Shown piece by piece: positions 15,062 to 22,276 of a DNA stretch of 32,311 nucleotides. The position numbers and the translations under genes are program-made. The notes below the pieces were generated by a model. It saw only the letters and a program-made list of their open reading frames with translations, ran no database searches and was not told where the DNA came from. How positions within the stretch are numbered: the first letter of the stretch is position 1; each line of letters starts with the position of its first letter. The stretch comes from Lachnospiraceae bacterium UBA1759 (lineage in GTDB: Bacteria > Bacillota > Clostridia > Lachnospirales > Lachnospiraceae): NCBI GenBank assembly GCA_002315555.1, contig DCHF01000043.1, positions 26,408 through 58,718 of the forward strand, written 5' to 3'.

Positions 15062-15095
15062 CGCTAAGCAGCGTGCGGCCGTGAGCGGCCGGACG
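15061..15095 (+). promoter_or_regulatory. Two overlapping GC-rich hairpins in the kinase-hydrolase gap
   Basis: ACGCT-AAGC-AGCGT (15061-15074) begins in the kinase stop codon, and CGTGCGGCCG-TGAG-CGGCCGGACG (15072-15095) has a 10-bp stem with one mismatch. They share three bases, so both stems cannot form completely together. There is no T run, so this is more likely an mRNA processing or stability element than a terminator. Confidence 0.5.
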
Positions 15096-15157
15096 CGCGG
15101 AGAGACCGGGGCATGCCGGAACTTCGGAAAACCGACACAGAAGTAATGGAGAGATTT

Positions 15158-16108
15158 ATGGATAGAAGAGAAACGGCCGGAAAGGCCCTCCTGTCGATGC
15201 AGCGCCACTCCTGGGAGCAGGGCACGGCGATGCAGGCGTTTCTGGAGTGGGGCAGAATGGACATCGTGGTTCCGATGGCGCATGAGGCGGTCTATCGGGC
15301 GATGGAGGACGGACGCTGCGCGACCATCGGGGTGAATGACGCCGTCACGGACCCCTGTTCCGTGGGCGAAGCGTTGATCGCTGCATGCAACGAAACGAAC
15401 GACCCGTTCCTGATTGAAGGAAAGGACGCGCTCCTCAACTGGGCGCTGAACAATCCGTTCCGGAATGAAAAGGGCGTGGTGTACCATCTGGTAACGCGCA
15501 AGGAATTCTGGGTGGATTCCATGTACATGATCCCGCCGTTCCTTGCGGCTGCGGGGCATTACGATGAAGCACTGACAAACCTGTACGGCTATTGGGACGC
15601 GCTGTATGATGCGGAGGCAAACCTGATGAGCCATATGTGGGACGATGATAAAAAGGCATTTGTCCGGAAGGCACATTGGGGCACCGGCAGCGGCTGGACG
15701 CTGGCGGGCATCGCGCGCATGATCGGACTGCTTCCAAAAGCGTATGCGGAGGACATCGAAAAACTCAAAGAGATGCAGAAGACGCTTCTTGCAGGCGTTC
15801 TTAAGCACATGCGCGCAGACGGTCTGTTCCATGATGTGGTCGATGATCCTTCGACCTTCGTGGAGACGAACCTCACACAGATGACCGCGTATGCGATCTA
15901 CAGAGGCATTGCGGGCGGCTATCTGGATGCGGCTCTGAAGGCGACGGCGGACAAACTGAACGCCGCGGCGAATGCGAAGATGAATGCCTACGGCTTTGTG
16001 AAAGGTGTGTGCGGTGCGCCGACCTTTGACAAGCCGGGATTCTCTCCGGAAGGACAGGCCTTCTACCTGCTCATGGAAACGGCAAAGGAAAAGGCGGAAA
16101 ATAAATAA
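15158..16108 (+). CDS. GH88/GH105-like unsaturated uronyl hydrolase
   Basis: A 316-residue (alpha/alpha)6-barrel-type protein with no signal peptide, so probably cytoplasmic. 'KEFWVDSMYMIPPFLAAAGH' near residues 124-143 corresponds to the conserved Asp-containing substrate motif of YteR-type enzymes ('D-x-MxMxxPFLA'), and 'HWGTGSGWTLAGIARMIGL' matches their 'WxRGNGW' segment. Characterised members remove 4,5-unsaturated uronic acid from pectin or glycosaminoglycan fragments. The start at 15158 follows GGAGAG; two upstream in-frame ATGs (15113, 15146) are less well placed. It is separated from the kinase by 96 bases containing two hairpins. The annotation within the clan is by motif, and a different glycosidase specificity is possible. 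Confidence 0.82.
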   Translation: MDRRETAGKALLSMQRHSWEQGTAMQAFLEWGRMDIVVPMAHEAVYRAMEDGRCATIGVNDAVTDPCSVGEALIAACNETNDPFLIEGKDALLNWALNNPFRNEKGVVYHLVTRKEFWVDSMYMIPPFLAAAGHYDEALTNLYGYWDALYDAEANLMSHMWDDDKKAFVRKAHWGTGSGWTLAGIARMIGLLPKAYAEDIEKLKEMQKTLLAGVLKHMRADGLFHDVVDDPSTFVETNLTQMTAYAIYRGIAGGYLDAALKATADKLNAAANAKMNAYGFVKGVCGAPTFDKPGFSPEGQAFYLLMETAKEKAENK

Positions 16109-16130
16109 CGGTATCAGAAAGGAAAACAAG

Positions 16131-16808
16131 ATGAACTTAACTCCCGAAACACTGGCGAAATACTTTGATCATACCCAGCTTCGTGCGTATGCAAAGTACG
16201 AAGATTTTGAAAAGCTCTGCGCGGAGAGCCGGAAGTACGGCTTTGCGATGGTTGCCATCAACCCGGCACCGGTGCAGCTTTGCAAGAAGCTTCTGACCGG
16301 CACGGACATCCACGTCGGTGCGGCCATCGGCTTCCCGCTCGGCCAGACGACCATCGCCTCAAAGGTGTTCGACAGCATCGACGCGATCGAAAACGGCGCC
16401 GATGAGATCGACTACGTGGTCAATATCACCGAACTGAAGGAAAAGAATTATGCGTTCGTTGAGCGCGAAATGGCGGAGATCGTCGAGGCCTGCAGAAGCC
16501 GGAACGTCCTGTCTAAGGTCATTTTTGAAAACTGCTATCTGACGGAGCGGGAGAAGGAGGAAATGTGCCGCATCGCGTTAAATGTGCGTCCGGATTACAT
16601 CAAGACCTCCACCGGATTCGGTACCGGCGGCGCGACCTTTGAGGACGTGGCGCTCATGAAACGGATCGTCGGCGACAATGTCAAGGTCAAGGCGGCCGGA
16701 GGCATCCGCAACCTGGAGACCGCGCGCAAGATGATCGACCTCGGCGTATCCAGAATCGGTTCCACCGCCAGCGTAGCGATCGTGGAAGAATTGATCCGGG
16801 AGATGTAA
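16131..16808 (+). CDS. Deoxyribose-phosphate aldolase family protein (DeoC-like)
   Basis: A 225-residue TIM-barrel class I aldolase. The Schiff-base Lys158 is in 'YIKTSTGFGTGGATFEDV', the second active-site Lys187 in 'VKVKAAGGIRN', and Asp94 in 'GADEIDYVVNITEL'. 'FDHTQLRAYAKYEDF' is the usual N-terminal motif. DeoC itself splits 2-deoxyribose-5-phosphate into glyceraldehyde-3-phosphate and acetaldehyde. Its position as the last gene of a sugar-oxidising operon rather than with nucleoside genes suggests a different phosphorylated substrate. RBS AGAAAGGA is upstream. No clear terminator follows before the next promoter, so some readthrough into the fucokinase gene is possible. Confidence 0.92.
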   Translation: MNLTPETLAKYFDHTQLRAYAKYEDFEKLCAESRKYGFAMVAINPAPVQLCKKLLTGTDIHVGAAIGFPLGQTTIASKVFDSIDAIENGADEIDYVVNITELKEKNYAFVEREMAEIVEACRSRNVLSKVIFENCYLTEREKEEMCRIALNVRPDYIKTSTGFGTGGATFEDVALMKRIVGDNVKVKAAGGIRNLETARKMIDLGVSRIGSTASVAIVEELIREM

Positions 16809-16831
16809 GGTTAAATTCTCGTTTTTTCATA

Positions 16832-16880
16832 TTCACGAATCAGCGCTTTTATATTATGATAGGGGTATAAAAATTCGTGA
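16832..16880 (+). promoter_or_regulatory. Promoter of the fucose salvage operon with flanking inverted repeat
   Basis: TTCACG (16832-16837) and TATGAT (16855-16860) have a 17-base spacer. The octamer TCACGAAT (16833-16840) covers the -35 and its exact reverse complement ATTCGTGA (16873-16880) sits next to the ribosome site; their centres are 40 bp apart. Binding by a dimeric regulator with looping or a broad footprint is plausible. Confidence 0.5.
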
Positions 16881-16892
16881 GAAGGATCTTGA

Positions 16893-19850
16893 ATGAATAA
16901 TTTAACGTCACTCTTTTTATCACAGTCTTATCAGGATGCATATGCGGATTATAACCGTTCCCTGGTCAATGAGGAATTCCCCCGCTGGGACTATGTGGTG
17001 CTGACCGCATCCAATGATCTGCAGGCCGAGGGTTTCCTTGCACAGATCGAAGAGCGCCGGAAGAATGCGTTTCTCCCGGACGGAACGAAGTTCCTGGTCG
17101 TACCGGACCTCGGCGGCAAGCGCGTGGGCTCCGGCGGCGCAACGCTTGCGGTCATCCGTGAGATCGCCCGTCTTGAGAACACGGAGGACTTTTCCGGACT
17201 CCGGATCCTGGTCATCCATTCCGGCGGCGACAGCAAGCGCGTTCCGCAGTATTCCGCGCTCGGCAAGCTGTTTTCACCGGTCCCCAGAAAGCTTCCGTCC
17301 GGCCGGAATTCCACGCTGTTCGATGAGTTTCTGATCGCGACGGCATCGGTTCCGGGAAGAGTGAACGAGGGCATGATGCTCCTTTCGGGCGATGTCCTTC
17401 TCTTATTCAATCCGCTTCAGATCGACTATTCCGGACGCGGCGCTGCGGCCATCACCTTCAAGGAGGATGTGGAGACCGGCAAGAATCACGGCGTCTTCCT
17501 CTGCGGAGAGGACGGCAATGTGAAGAAATGCCTGCAGAAGCAGTCTGTGGAGACGCTTCGGGCCTGCGGGGCCGTAAACGAACAGAATGCGGTGGACATC
17601 GACACGGGCGCGGTCATTTTCTCCCGTGAAATGCTGGCCGATCTTTATTCGATGGTCCGCACAGAGGAGGATCTCCTGAAATACGTGAACGAAACGGTAC
17701 GTCTTTCGCTCTACGGTGACTTTTTGTATCCGCTCGCCACGGATTCCACGGAGGAACTGTTCCAGAAGGAAAAGCCGGAAGGCGCCTTCTGCCAGGAGCT
17801 TACGGAAGCCCGCGCAAAGGTGTGGGAGCTGTTAAGACCCTACCGCATGAAGCTTCTCAGACTGGCACCCGCCAAGTTTATTCACTTCGGCACCACGCGG
17901 GAGATCCGCGAGCTCATGTGCGGCGGAGTGAAAGCCTATGCGGATCTGGGCTGGACAGGGCAGGTCGGAAGTTCGATCCCGGCAAACTGCGCAGGATATA
18001 ACAGCGCGATGTCCGGAGATTCCGTGATCGGTGAGAACTGCTATCTGGAGGTCTCCTTCGTACACGGCGGAGCAAAGATCGGTGCGGGATCCGTGCTGTC
18101 CTATGTGGACATCGACGGAGAAGAGATCCCGGAGAACACGGTCCTCCATGGCCTCAAACAGAAGGATGGCTGCTTTGTCGCGCGTATTTACGGCGTGCAG
18201 GATAATCCGAAGGAGGGAAAGCTTTTCGGAAAGGATCTCGCGGCGCTGCTTGCGGGTGTATCCGATGCGATCTGCCTCTGGGACACGCCGCTTTACCCGG
18301 CATGTTCCACTATGAAGGAAGCCGTGTCCGCAGCGCTTGCCCTTTACCGGGCGGCTGAAAACGACACGCTTTCCGCTTATTTTGAAGAATACAGGGATCA
18401 TAAACCGGTATCGCTGATGTCCGGCTTCAACTGCGCGGACAGTGACGCCATCATTGCCTGGGACAAGCGCATGCAGGAGCTTGTTCAGATGGAGATGCTG
18501 AAGAAGTGTATCACGGAAGGCGTTCCGGCGCGGACTGCGCGCGAGAAAGTGAACCTTTCCGTCGAGGACCTCAGCAAGATCCAGCGGGAATGGCTCGAGG
18601 ACGAGCTGGAGCGCGCGGATTTCAGCACGGCCATGCGGCTTCATTTCTATACCGGCACGGCGCTTTCCGGCGCGGCGGCGGAGAAGGAAGTGCGCGCCTG
18701 CTTTGAAACGATCTCAAATGCGGTCCTGAATGCGGCCATCGACAGTCTGAAGTACAACGAGAACGCGAGGATCGTGTGCGATAAGCATACCGTGAAGCTT
18801 CCGCTTCGTGTGAACTGGGGCGGCGGTTGGTCCGATACTCCGCCGTACTGCAATGAAAACGGCGGCACGGTCCTGAACGCGGCGATCCTCTTAAACGGTG
18901 AGAAGCCTGTCGAGGTCACACTGGAAAAGATCCCGGAGCTCAAGGTCATTTTTGACAGCCGGGACATGGATGTGCATGGCGAGTTCGAGACCATCGAACC
19001 GCTGCAGGAGACCGGAAATCCCTTTGATCCTTTTGCGCTGCAGAAGGCCGGACTTTTAGCCTGCGGTGTGATCCCGAAGGAGGGCGGCACGCTTTCCGAG
19101 ATCCTGAAGCGCCTGGGCGGCGGCTTCATTATGCGCAGCGAAGTGACCGGCGTGCCGAAGGGCTCCGGCCTGGGCACCAGCTCGATCCTTTCCGTAGCCT
19201 GTGTCAAGGCCCTGTTTGAATTCTTGGGCATCGACTATGCGGAGCATGACCTCTACGACCACGTGCTCGCGATGGAACAGATCATGTCCACCGGCGGAGG
19301 CTGGCAGGACCAGGTGGGCGGTGTCACACCGGGCATCAAATATACGACCAGCAGACCCGGCGTTGCGCAGAAGGTCAGCGTACAGCATCTGGAACTGACC
19401 GATGCCACAAAGAAGGAGCTCAACGAGCGCTTTGCCCTGATCTACACCGGTCAGCGCAGACTGGCCCGGAACCTGCTCCGGGATGTGGTCGGCCGTTACG
19501 TGGGCAACGAGCCCGACAGCCTGTATTCGCTGAATGAGATCCAGCGGATGGCGGCACTTATGCGCTTTGAACTGGAGCGCGGAAATGTGGATGAATTTGC
19601 CCGTCTTCTGGGACATCACTGGGAACTCAGTCTGATGATCGACGAAGGCGCAACGAATACCCTGATCAATCAGATCTTTGCATCGGTCGATGACCTCATC
19701 GACGGCAAGCTGATCAGCGGCGCGGGCGGCGGAGGCTTCCTGCAGGTGATCCTGAAAAAGGGCGTTACAAAGAAACAGCTGAGAGATCGGCTGAAGGAGA
19801 TCTTCCAGGACAGCGCAGTGGATGTGTGGGACGCGGAGATCGTGTATTAA
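16893..19850 (+). CDS. fkp: Bifunctional L-fucokinase / fucose-1-phosphate guanylyltransferase
   Basis: A 985-residue cytoplasmic fusion enzyme that salvages free L-fucose: ATP phosphorylation to fucose-1-phosphate, then GTP-dependent conversion to GDP-L-fucose. Residues ~1-430 are the guanylyltransferase domain ('GGKRVGSGGATLAVIREIAR' nucleotide loop near 74, 'HSGGDSKRVPQYSALGKLF' near 109, 'MLLSGDVLLLFNPLQID'). Residues ~630-985 are a GHMP kinase: 'LPLRVNWGGGWSDTPPYCNE' near 635, the ATP loop 'PKGSGLGTSSILS' near 755, and 'ISGAGGGGFLQVI' near 942. Length is close to the ~950 residues of Bacteroides Fkp. The ATG at 16893 follows AAGGA with a 6-base spacer. FucU follows after 11 bases. Confidence 0.94.
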   Translation: MNNLTSLFLSQSYQDAYADYNRSLVNEEFPRWDYVVLTASNDLQAEGFLAQIEERRKNAFLPDGTKFLVVPDLGGKRVGSGGATLAVIREIARLENTEDFSGLRILVIHSGGDSKRVPQYSALGKLFSPVPRKLPSGRNSTLFDEFLIATASVPGRVNEGMMLLSGDVLLLFNPLQIDYSGRGAAAITFKEDVETGKNHGVFLCGEDGNVKKCLQKQSVETLRACGAVNEQNAVDIDTGAVIFSREMLADLYSMVRTEEDLLKYVNETVRLSLYGDFLYPLATDSTEELFQKEKPEGAFCQELTEARAKVWELLRPYRMKLLRLAPAKFIHFGTTREIRELMCGGVKAYADLGWTGQVGSSIPANCAGYNSAMSGDSVIGENCYLEVSFVHGGAKIGAGSVLSYVDIDGEEIPENTVLHGLKQKDGCFVARIYGVQDNPKEGKLFGKDLAALLAGVSDAICLWDTPLYPACSTMKEAVSAALALYRAAENDTLSAYFEEYRDHKPVSLMSGFNCADSDAIIAWDKRMQELVQMEMLKKCITEGVPARTAREKVNLSVEDLSKIQREWLEDELERADFSTAMRLHFYTGTALSGAAAEKEVRACFETISNAVLNAAIDSLKYNENARIVCDKHTVKLPLRVNWGGGWSDTPPYCNENGGTVLNAAILLNGEKPVEVTLEKIPELKVIFDSRDMDVHGEFETIEPLQETGNPFDPFALQKAGLLACGVIPKEGGTLSEILKRLGGGFIMRSEVTGVPKGSGLGTSSILSVACVKALFEFLGIDYAEHDLYDHVLAMEQIMSTGGGWQDQVGGVTPGIKYTTSRPGVAQKVSVQHLELTDATKKELNERFALIYTGQRRLARNLLRDVVGRYVGNEPDSLYSLNEIQRMAALMRFELERGNVDEFARLLGHHWELSLMIDEGATNTLINQIFASVDDLIDGKLISGAGGGGFLQVILKKGVTKKQLRDRLKEIFQDSAVDVWDAEIVY

Positions 19851-19861
19851 GGAGAAAGTAT

Positions 19862-20317
19862 ATGTTAAACGGTATCAGTCAGATCTTAACAGGTGATATT
19901 TTAAAGGTCCTCTGCGATATGGGTCACGGGGACACGGTCGTCATTGCCGATGCGCATTTCCCGGGCGAGGCCATTGCGAAGGAGACCACGTACGGCAAGC
20001 TGATCCGCGTGCCGGGCATCGACGCGGTCACGGTCTATGACGCGATGAACAAGCTGTTCCCGCTGGATGTTAACTATTCCGAGCATCCGGCCGGTGTCAT
20101 GGAAATGACCGACGGCGATAAGGCCAAGGGCATGGCAAGACCGGAGACCTACGGCCTGTTTGAGGATGTCATGAAGAAGGAATATCCGCAGGCGGAGCTC
20201 GGTTACATCGAGCGCTTTGAGTTCTATGAGCAGGCAAAGAAGGCCTATGTGATCATCCAGACCGGCGAGACCCGTCAGTACGGCAACCTGATCCTGACGA
20301 AGGGATGCGTGCTGTGA
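19862..20317 (+). CDS. fucU: L-fucose mutarotase (RbsD/FucU family)
   Basis: A 151-residue protein that interconverts alpha- and beta-L-fucose. 'MGHGDTVVIADAHFPGEAIA' contains the conserved His22 of the family, and the C-terminal 'YVIIQTGETRQYGNLILTKG' is the FucU/RbsD signature; the Glu-Arg-Phe-Glu-Phe-Tyr segment before it favours FucU over RbsD. Its place directly after the fucokinase fits supply of the anomer that the kinase uses. AAGGAG overlaps the preceding stop codon. No fucose isomerase or aldolase is in the window, so here the mutarotase appears tied to salvage and not to the classical catabolic route. Confidence 0.93.
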   Translation: MLNGISQILTGDILKVLCDMGHGDTVVIADAHFPGEAIAKETTYGKLIRVPGIDAVTVYDAMNKLFPLDVNYSEHPAGVMEMTDGDKAKGMARPETYGLFEDVMKKEYPQAELGYIERFEFYEQAKKAYVIIQTGETRQYGNLILTKGCVL

Positions 20318-20886
20318 GAGCGGACGGACCCATCGGCGTGAGTGAACATAAGTGGACCGTGAAAGGCTCGGAAACGTTGGTGTCCAACCGTTGGATCAAG
20401 GTCCGCAGGGATTCCGTGGATCTTCCGAACGGCACACACATCGATGACTTTTATGCGGTGACCATCAGCCATTGTTCCGCGATTCTCGCGTTGGACAGGG
20501 ATTGCAATGTGATCCTCAAGTCCGAGTACCGGTATTGCTATGACCGTGACCTGGTGGAGACGCCGGCCGGTACGTTCGAGCCGGAGGAGTCGGACGGATT
20601 TTCCGTTGCAAAACGTGAGCTTTTGGAGGAGACCGGGTACACCTCGGACGATTGGACCTACCTCGGCCCCACCGTGGAGAGCTCGTCCAAACTGACGAAT
20701 TACATGCATGTGTATCTGGCTAAAAACTGTGTCCGCACGGGCGGTCAGAAGCTCGATGAAACCGAGATGGTCGATGTCATCGTCATGCCGCTTTCCGAAG
20801 CGGTGGAGAAAGTCATGAACAATGAAATTTGCTGCAACAGCTCGGCAAGCGCGATCCTGAAGGCGGCACGGATCATGGGGATCTGA
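20305..20886 (+). CDS. NUDIX hydrolase, ADP-ribose/nucleotide-sugar type
   Basis: A 193-residue cytoplasmic phosphohydrolase. The NUDIX box is 'GTFEPEESDGFSVAKRELLE' followed by ETGY near residues 93-116; the REL-x-EE-x-G core is intact, but there seem to be eight rather than seven residues between the first Glu and REL. The N-terminal 'TVKGSETLVSNRWIKVRRDS' and 'LVETPAGTF' resemble ADP-ribose pyrophosphatases. The ATG at 20305 overlaps fucU by 13 bases, suggesting coupling; a GTG at 20338 is an alternative start. As third gene of the salvage operon it may remove a nucleotide or nucleotide-sugar by-product, an inference. Confidence 0.86.
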   Translation: MRAVRADGPIGVSEHKWTVKGSETLVSNRWIKVRRDSVDLPNGTHIDDFYAVTISHCSAILALDRDCNVILKSEYRYCYDRDLVETPAGTFEPEESDGFSVAKRELLEETGYTSDDWTYLGPTVESSSKLTNYMHVYLAKNCVRTGGQKLDETEMVDVIVMPLSEAVEKVMNNEICCNSSASAILKAARIMGI

Positions 20887-20912
20887 GCCGCGAATTTTTG
20901 AATAACATTCAC

Positions 20913-20966
20913 CATGAGGGGAAAATCAGGAAGCGTGCTTTCGTGTATTGACCCCTCATGTTTTTT
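20913..20966 (+). terminator. Terminator of the fucose salvage operon
   Basis: CATGAGGGG (20913-20921) pairs exactly with CCCCTCATG (20952-20960), followed by TTTTTT. The loop is unusually long (30 bases). The 3' arm overlaps the -35 of the next promoter. Confidence 0.7.
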
Positions 20967-20976
20967 ATGCTAATTT
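20948..20976 (+). promoter_or_regulatory. Promoter of the Gfo/Idh/MocA gene
   Basis: TTGACC (20948-20953) and TAATTT (20971-20976), with a TG at 20968-20969 as extended -10, are separated by 17 bases. It is embedded in the upstream terminator. Confidence 0.55.
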
Positions 20977-21036
20977 GTACGTAGACAGAAGGCCCGCAAT
21001 GACAAGAAGGCAGCGGGTGCGAAAGGAGAATAAGGC

Positions 21037-22206
21037 ATGGCGGAAGTTAACGGCCTTGATGCTTTTAAGGCAAGAGGAACGCAGGAAGAAGCAATCGATA
21101 TGTCAAAGAAGATGCGTGTCGGTATCATCGGTACCGGCTGGATCGCAGAGTGCCACGTTGAAGAATATATGAAGATGCCGGATGTGGAGATCGTCGCAGC
21201 GGCGGATCTGATCCCGGGTAAAGCGGAAGCTTTCATGGAAAAGTTCGGTCTGGAGGGAGTCCATTTCTATCCGAATGATCAGGCAATGATCGATGCGGAA
21301 GAGCTGGATGCCGTCAGCATCTGTACGTATAACCGTCAGCATGCACCGTGTGCGATCTATGCGCTGAAGCACGGCGTTAATGTTATGCTGGAGAAGCCGA
21401 TGTGCGTGACTCTGGAGGAAGCCATCGAGATCTGCAAGGCGGAAAAGGAGAGCGGAAAGGTGCTGTCCATCGGCTTCCAGCCGCGTCTGGATCCGAATAT
21501 GCAGATGATCAAGAAGATCATCGAATCCGGCGAGCTGGGTCAGATCTATTACATTCAGACCGGCGGCGGCAGAAGAAAGGGTATTCCGACACCGTTCGGT
21601 ACCACCTTCATCGAAGATAAGACGGCAGGCCTGGGTGCGCTCGGCGACATCGGCTGCTATTCACTGGATATGGTCCTGAATGCCATCGGCTATCCGAAGC
21701 CCATCACCGTTACCGGCTACCGTTCCGACTTCTTCGGAAAGAATCCGGCATACTTCACCTCACAGGGCAAGCCGGCAGAATACGCGGATCTGTTCTCTGT
21801 TGATGATTTCGCGGCAGCATTCGTCCGTCTGGACGGCGGTATCATTCTGGACTTCCGTATTGCATGGGCGATGCATCTGGACACCCCCGGCGATACCATC
21901 TTCATGGGTACGAAGGGCTCCCTCCGCGTTCCGTCTACGGAGTGCTGGAACGGCTCCATCGGCGGCCCGATGAAGATCTACCACGAGGTTGCGGGTGAAA
22001 GCGTTGAGACCGAGATCCCGATGCTGACTCCGCCGGCGGAAGGCCTGTTCTACCACAAACTGCGCAGCTTCATCAATGCTGCAAAGAGTGGCGGCAAGGC
22101 ACCGGTTCCGTCTTCACAGATCATCTACAACCAGGCGATCCTGGACGGTATTCTGAAGTCCAATGCGATCGGAAGAGAAGTGGAGATCGAGATTCCGGAG
22201 ATGTGA
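21037..22206 (+). CDS. Gfo/Idh/MocA-family NAD(P)-dependent oxidoreductase
   Basis: A 389-residue cytoplasmic sugar oxidoreductase. The Rossmann loop 'VGIIGTGWIAECHVEEYMKM' is near residues 28-47 and 'MLEKPMCVTLEEAIEICKAE' carries the conserved Glu-Lys-Pro with the catalytic Lys. 'GDIGCYSLDMVLNAIG' provides the D-x-G-x-H-like region, with Cys-Tyr in place of the more usual Gly-x-His pattern. Unlike most members there is a ~25-residue N-terminal extension; an internal ATG at 21100 would give a typical start, but the ATG at 21037 has GAAAGGAG upstream. Substrates in the family include inositols, amino sugars and glucosides; none can be assigned. It stands alone between two terminators. Confidence 0.88.
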   Translation: MAEVNGLDAFKARGTQEEAIDMSKKMRVGIIGTGWIAECHVEEYMKMPDVEIVAAADLIPGKAEAFMEKFGLEGVHFYPNDQAMIDAEELDAVSICTYNRQHAPCAIYALKHGVNVMLEKPMCVTLEEAIEICKAEKESGKVLSIGFQPRLDPNMQMIKKIIESGELGQIYYIQTGGGRRKGIPTPFGTTFIEDKTAGLGALGDIGCYSLDMVLNAIGYPKPITVTGYRSDFFGKNPAYFTSQGKPAEYADLFSVDDFAAAFVRLDGGIILDFRIAWAMHLDTPGDTIFMGTKGSLRVPSTECWNGSIGGPMKIYHEVAGESVETEIPMLTPPAEGLFYHKLRSFINAAKSGGKAPVPSSQIIYNQAILDGILKSNAIGREVEIEIPEM

Positions 22207-22226
22207 TCTTTGTAAGAAATTCGTTG

Positions 22227-22258
22227 AAAAGGGGCAGGCTGTCTGCCCCTTTTCTTTT
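22227..22258 (+). terminator. Terminator after the Gfo/Idh/MocA gene
   Basis: AAAAGGGGCAG and CTGCCCCTTTT form an 11-bp stem around GCTGT, followed by CTTTT. The GH36 gene starts only 19 bases later. Confidence 0.88.
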
Positions 22259-22276
22259 GAAAACACGGGGAAACAT

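Noticed and set aside
14672..16129. Long open frame on the minus strand (485 codons)
   Set aside because: It lies antisense to the FGGY kinase and GH88/105-like genes, which have clear family motifs, and has no ribosome site. GC-rich codon use on the plus strand explains the absence of stops.
11355..20317. Complete oxidative L-fucose catabolic pathway
   Set aside because: A dehydrogenase, lactonase and mutarotase are present, but no fuconate dehydratase or the later enzymes are in the window, so the assignment is not supported.
20977..21036. Regulatory RNA before the Gfo/Idh/MocA gene
   Set aside because: A CCCGC/GCGGG stem exists, but it is short, with no recognisable ligand-binding core.
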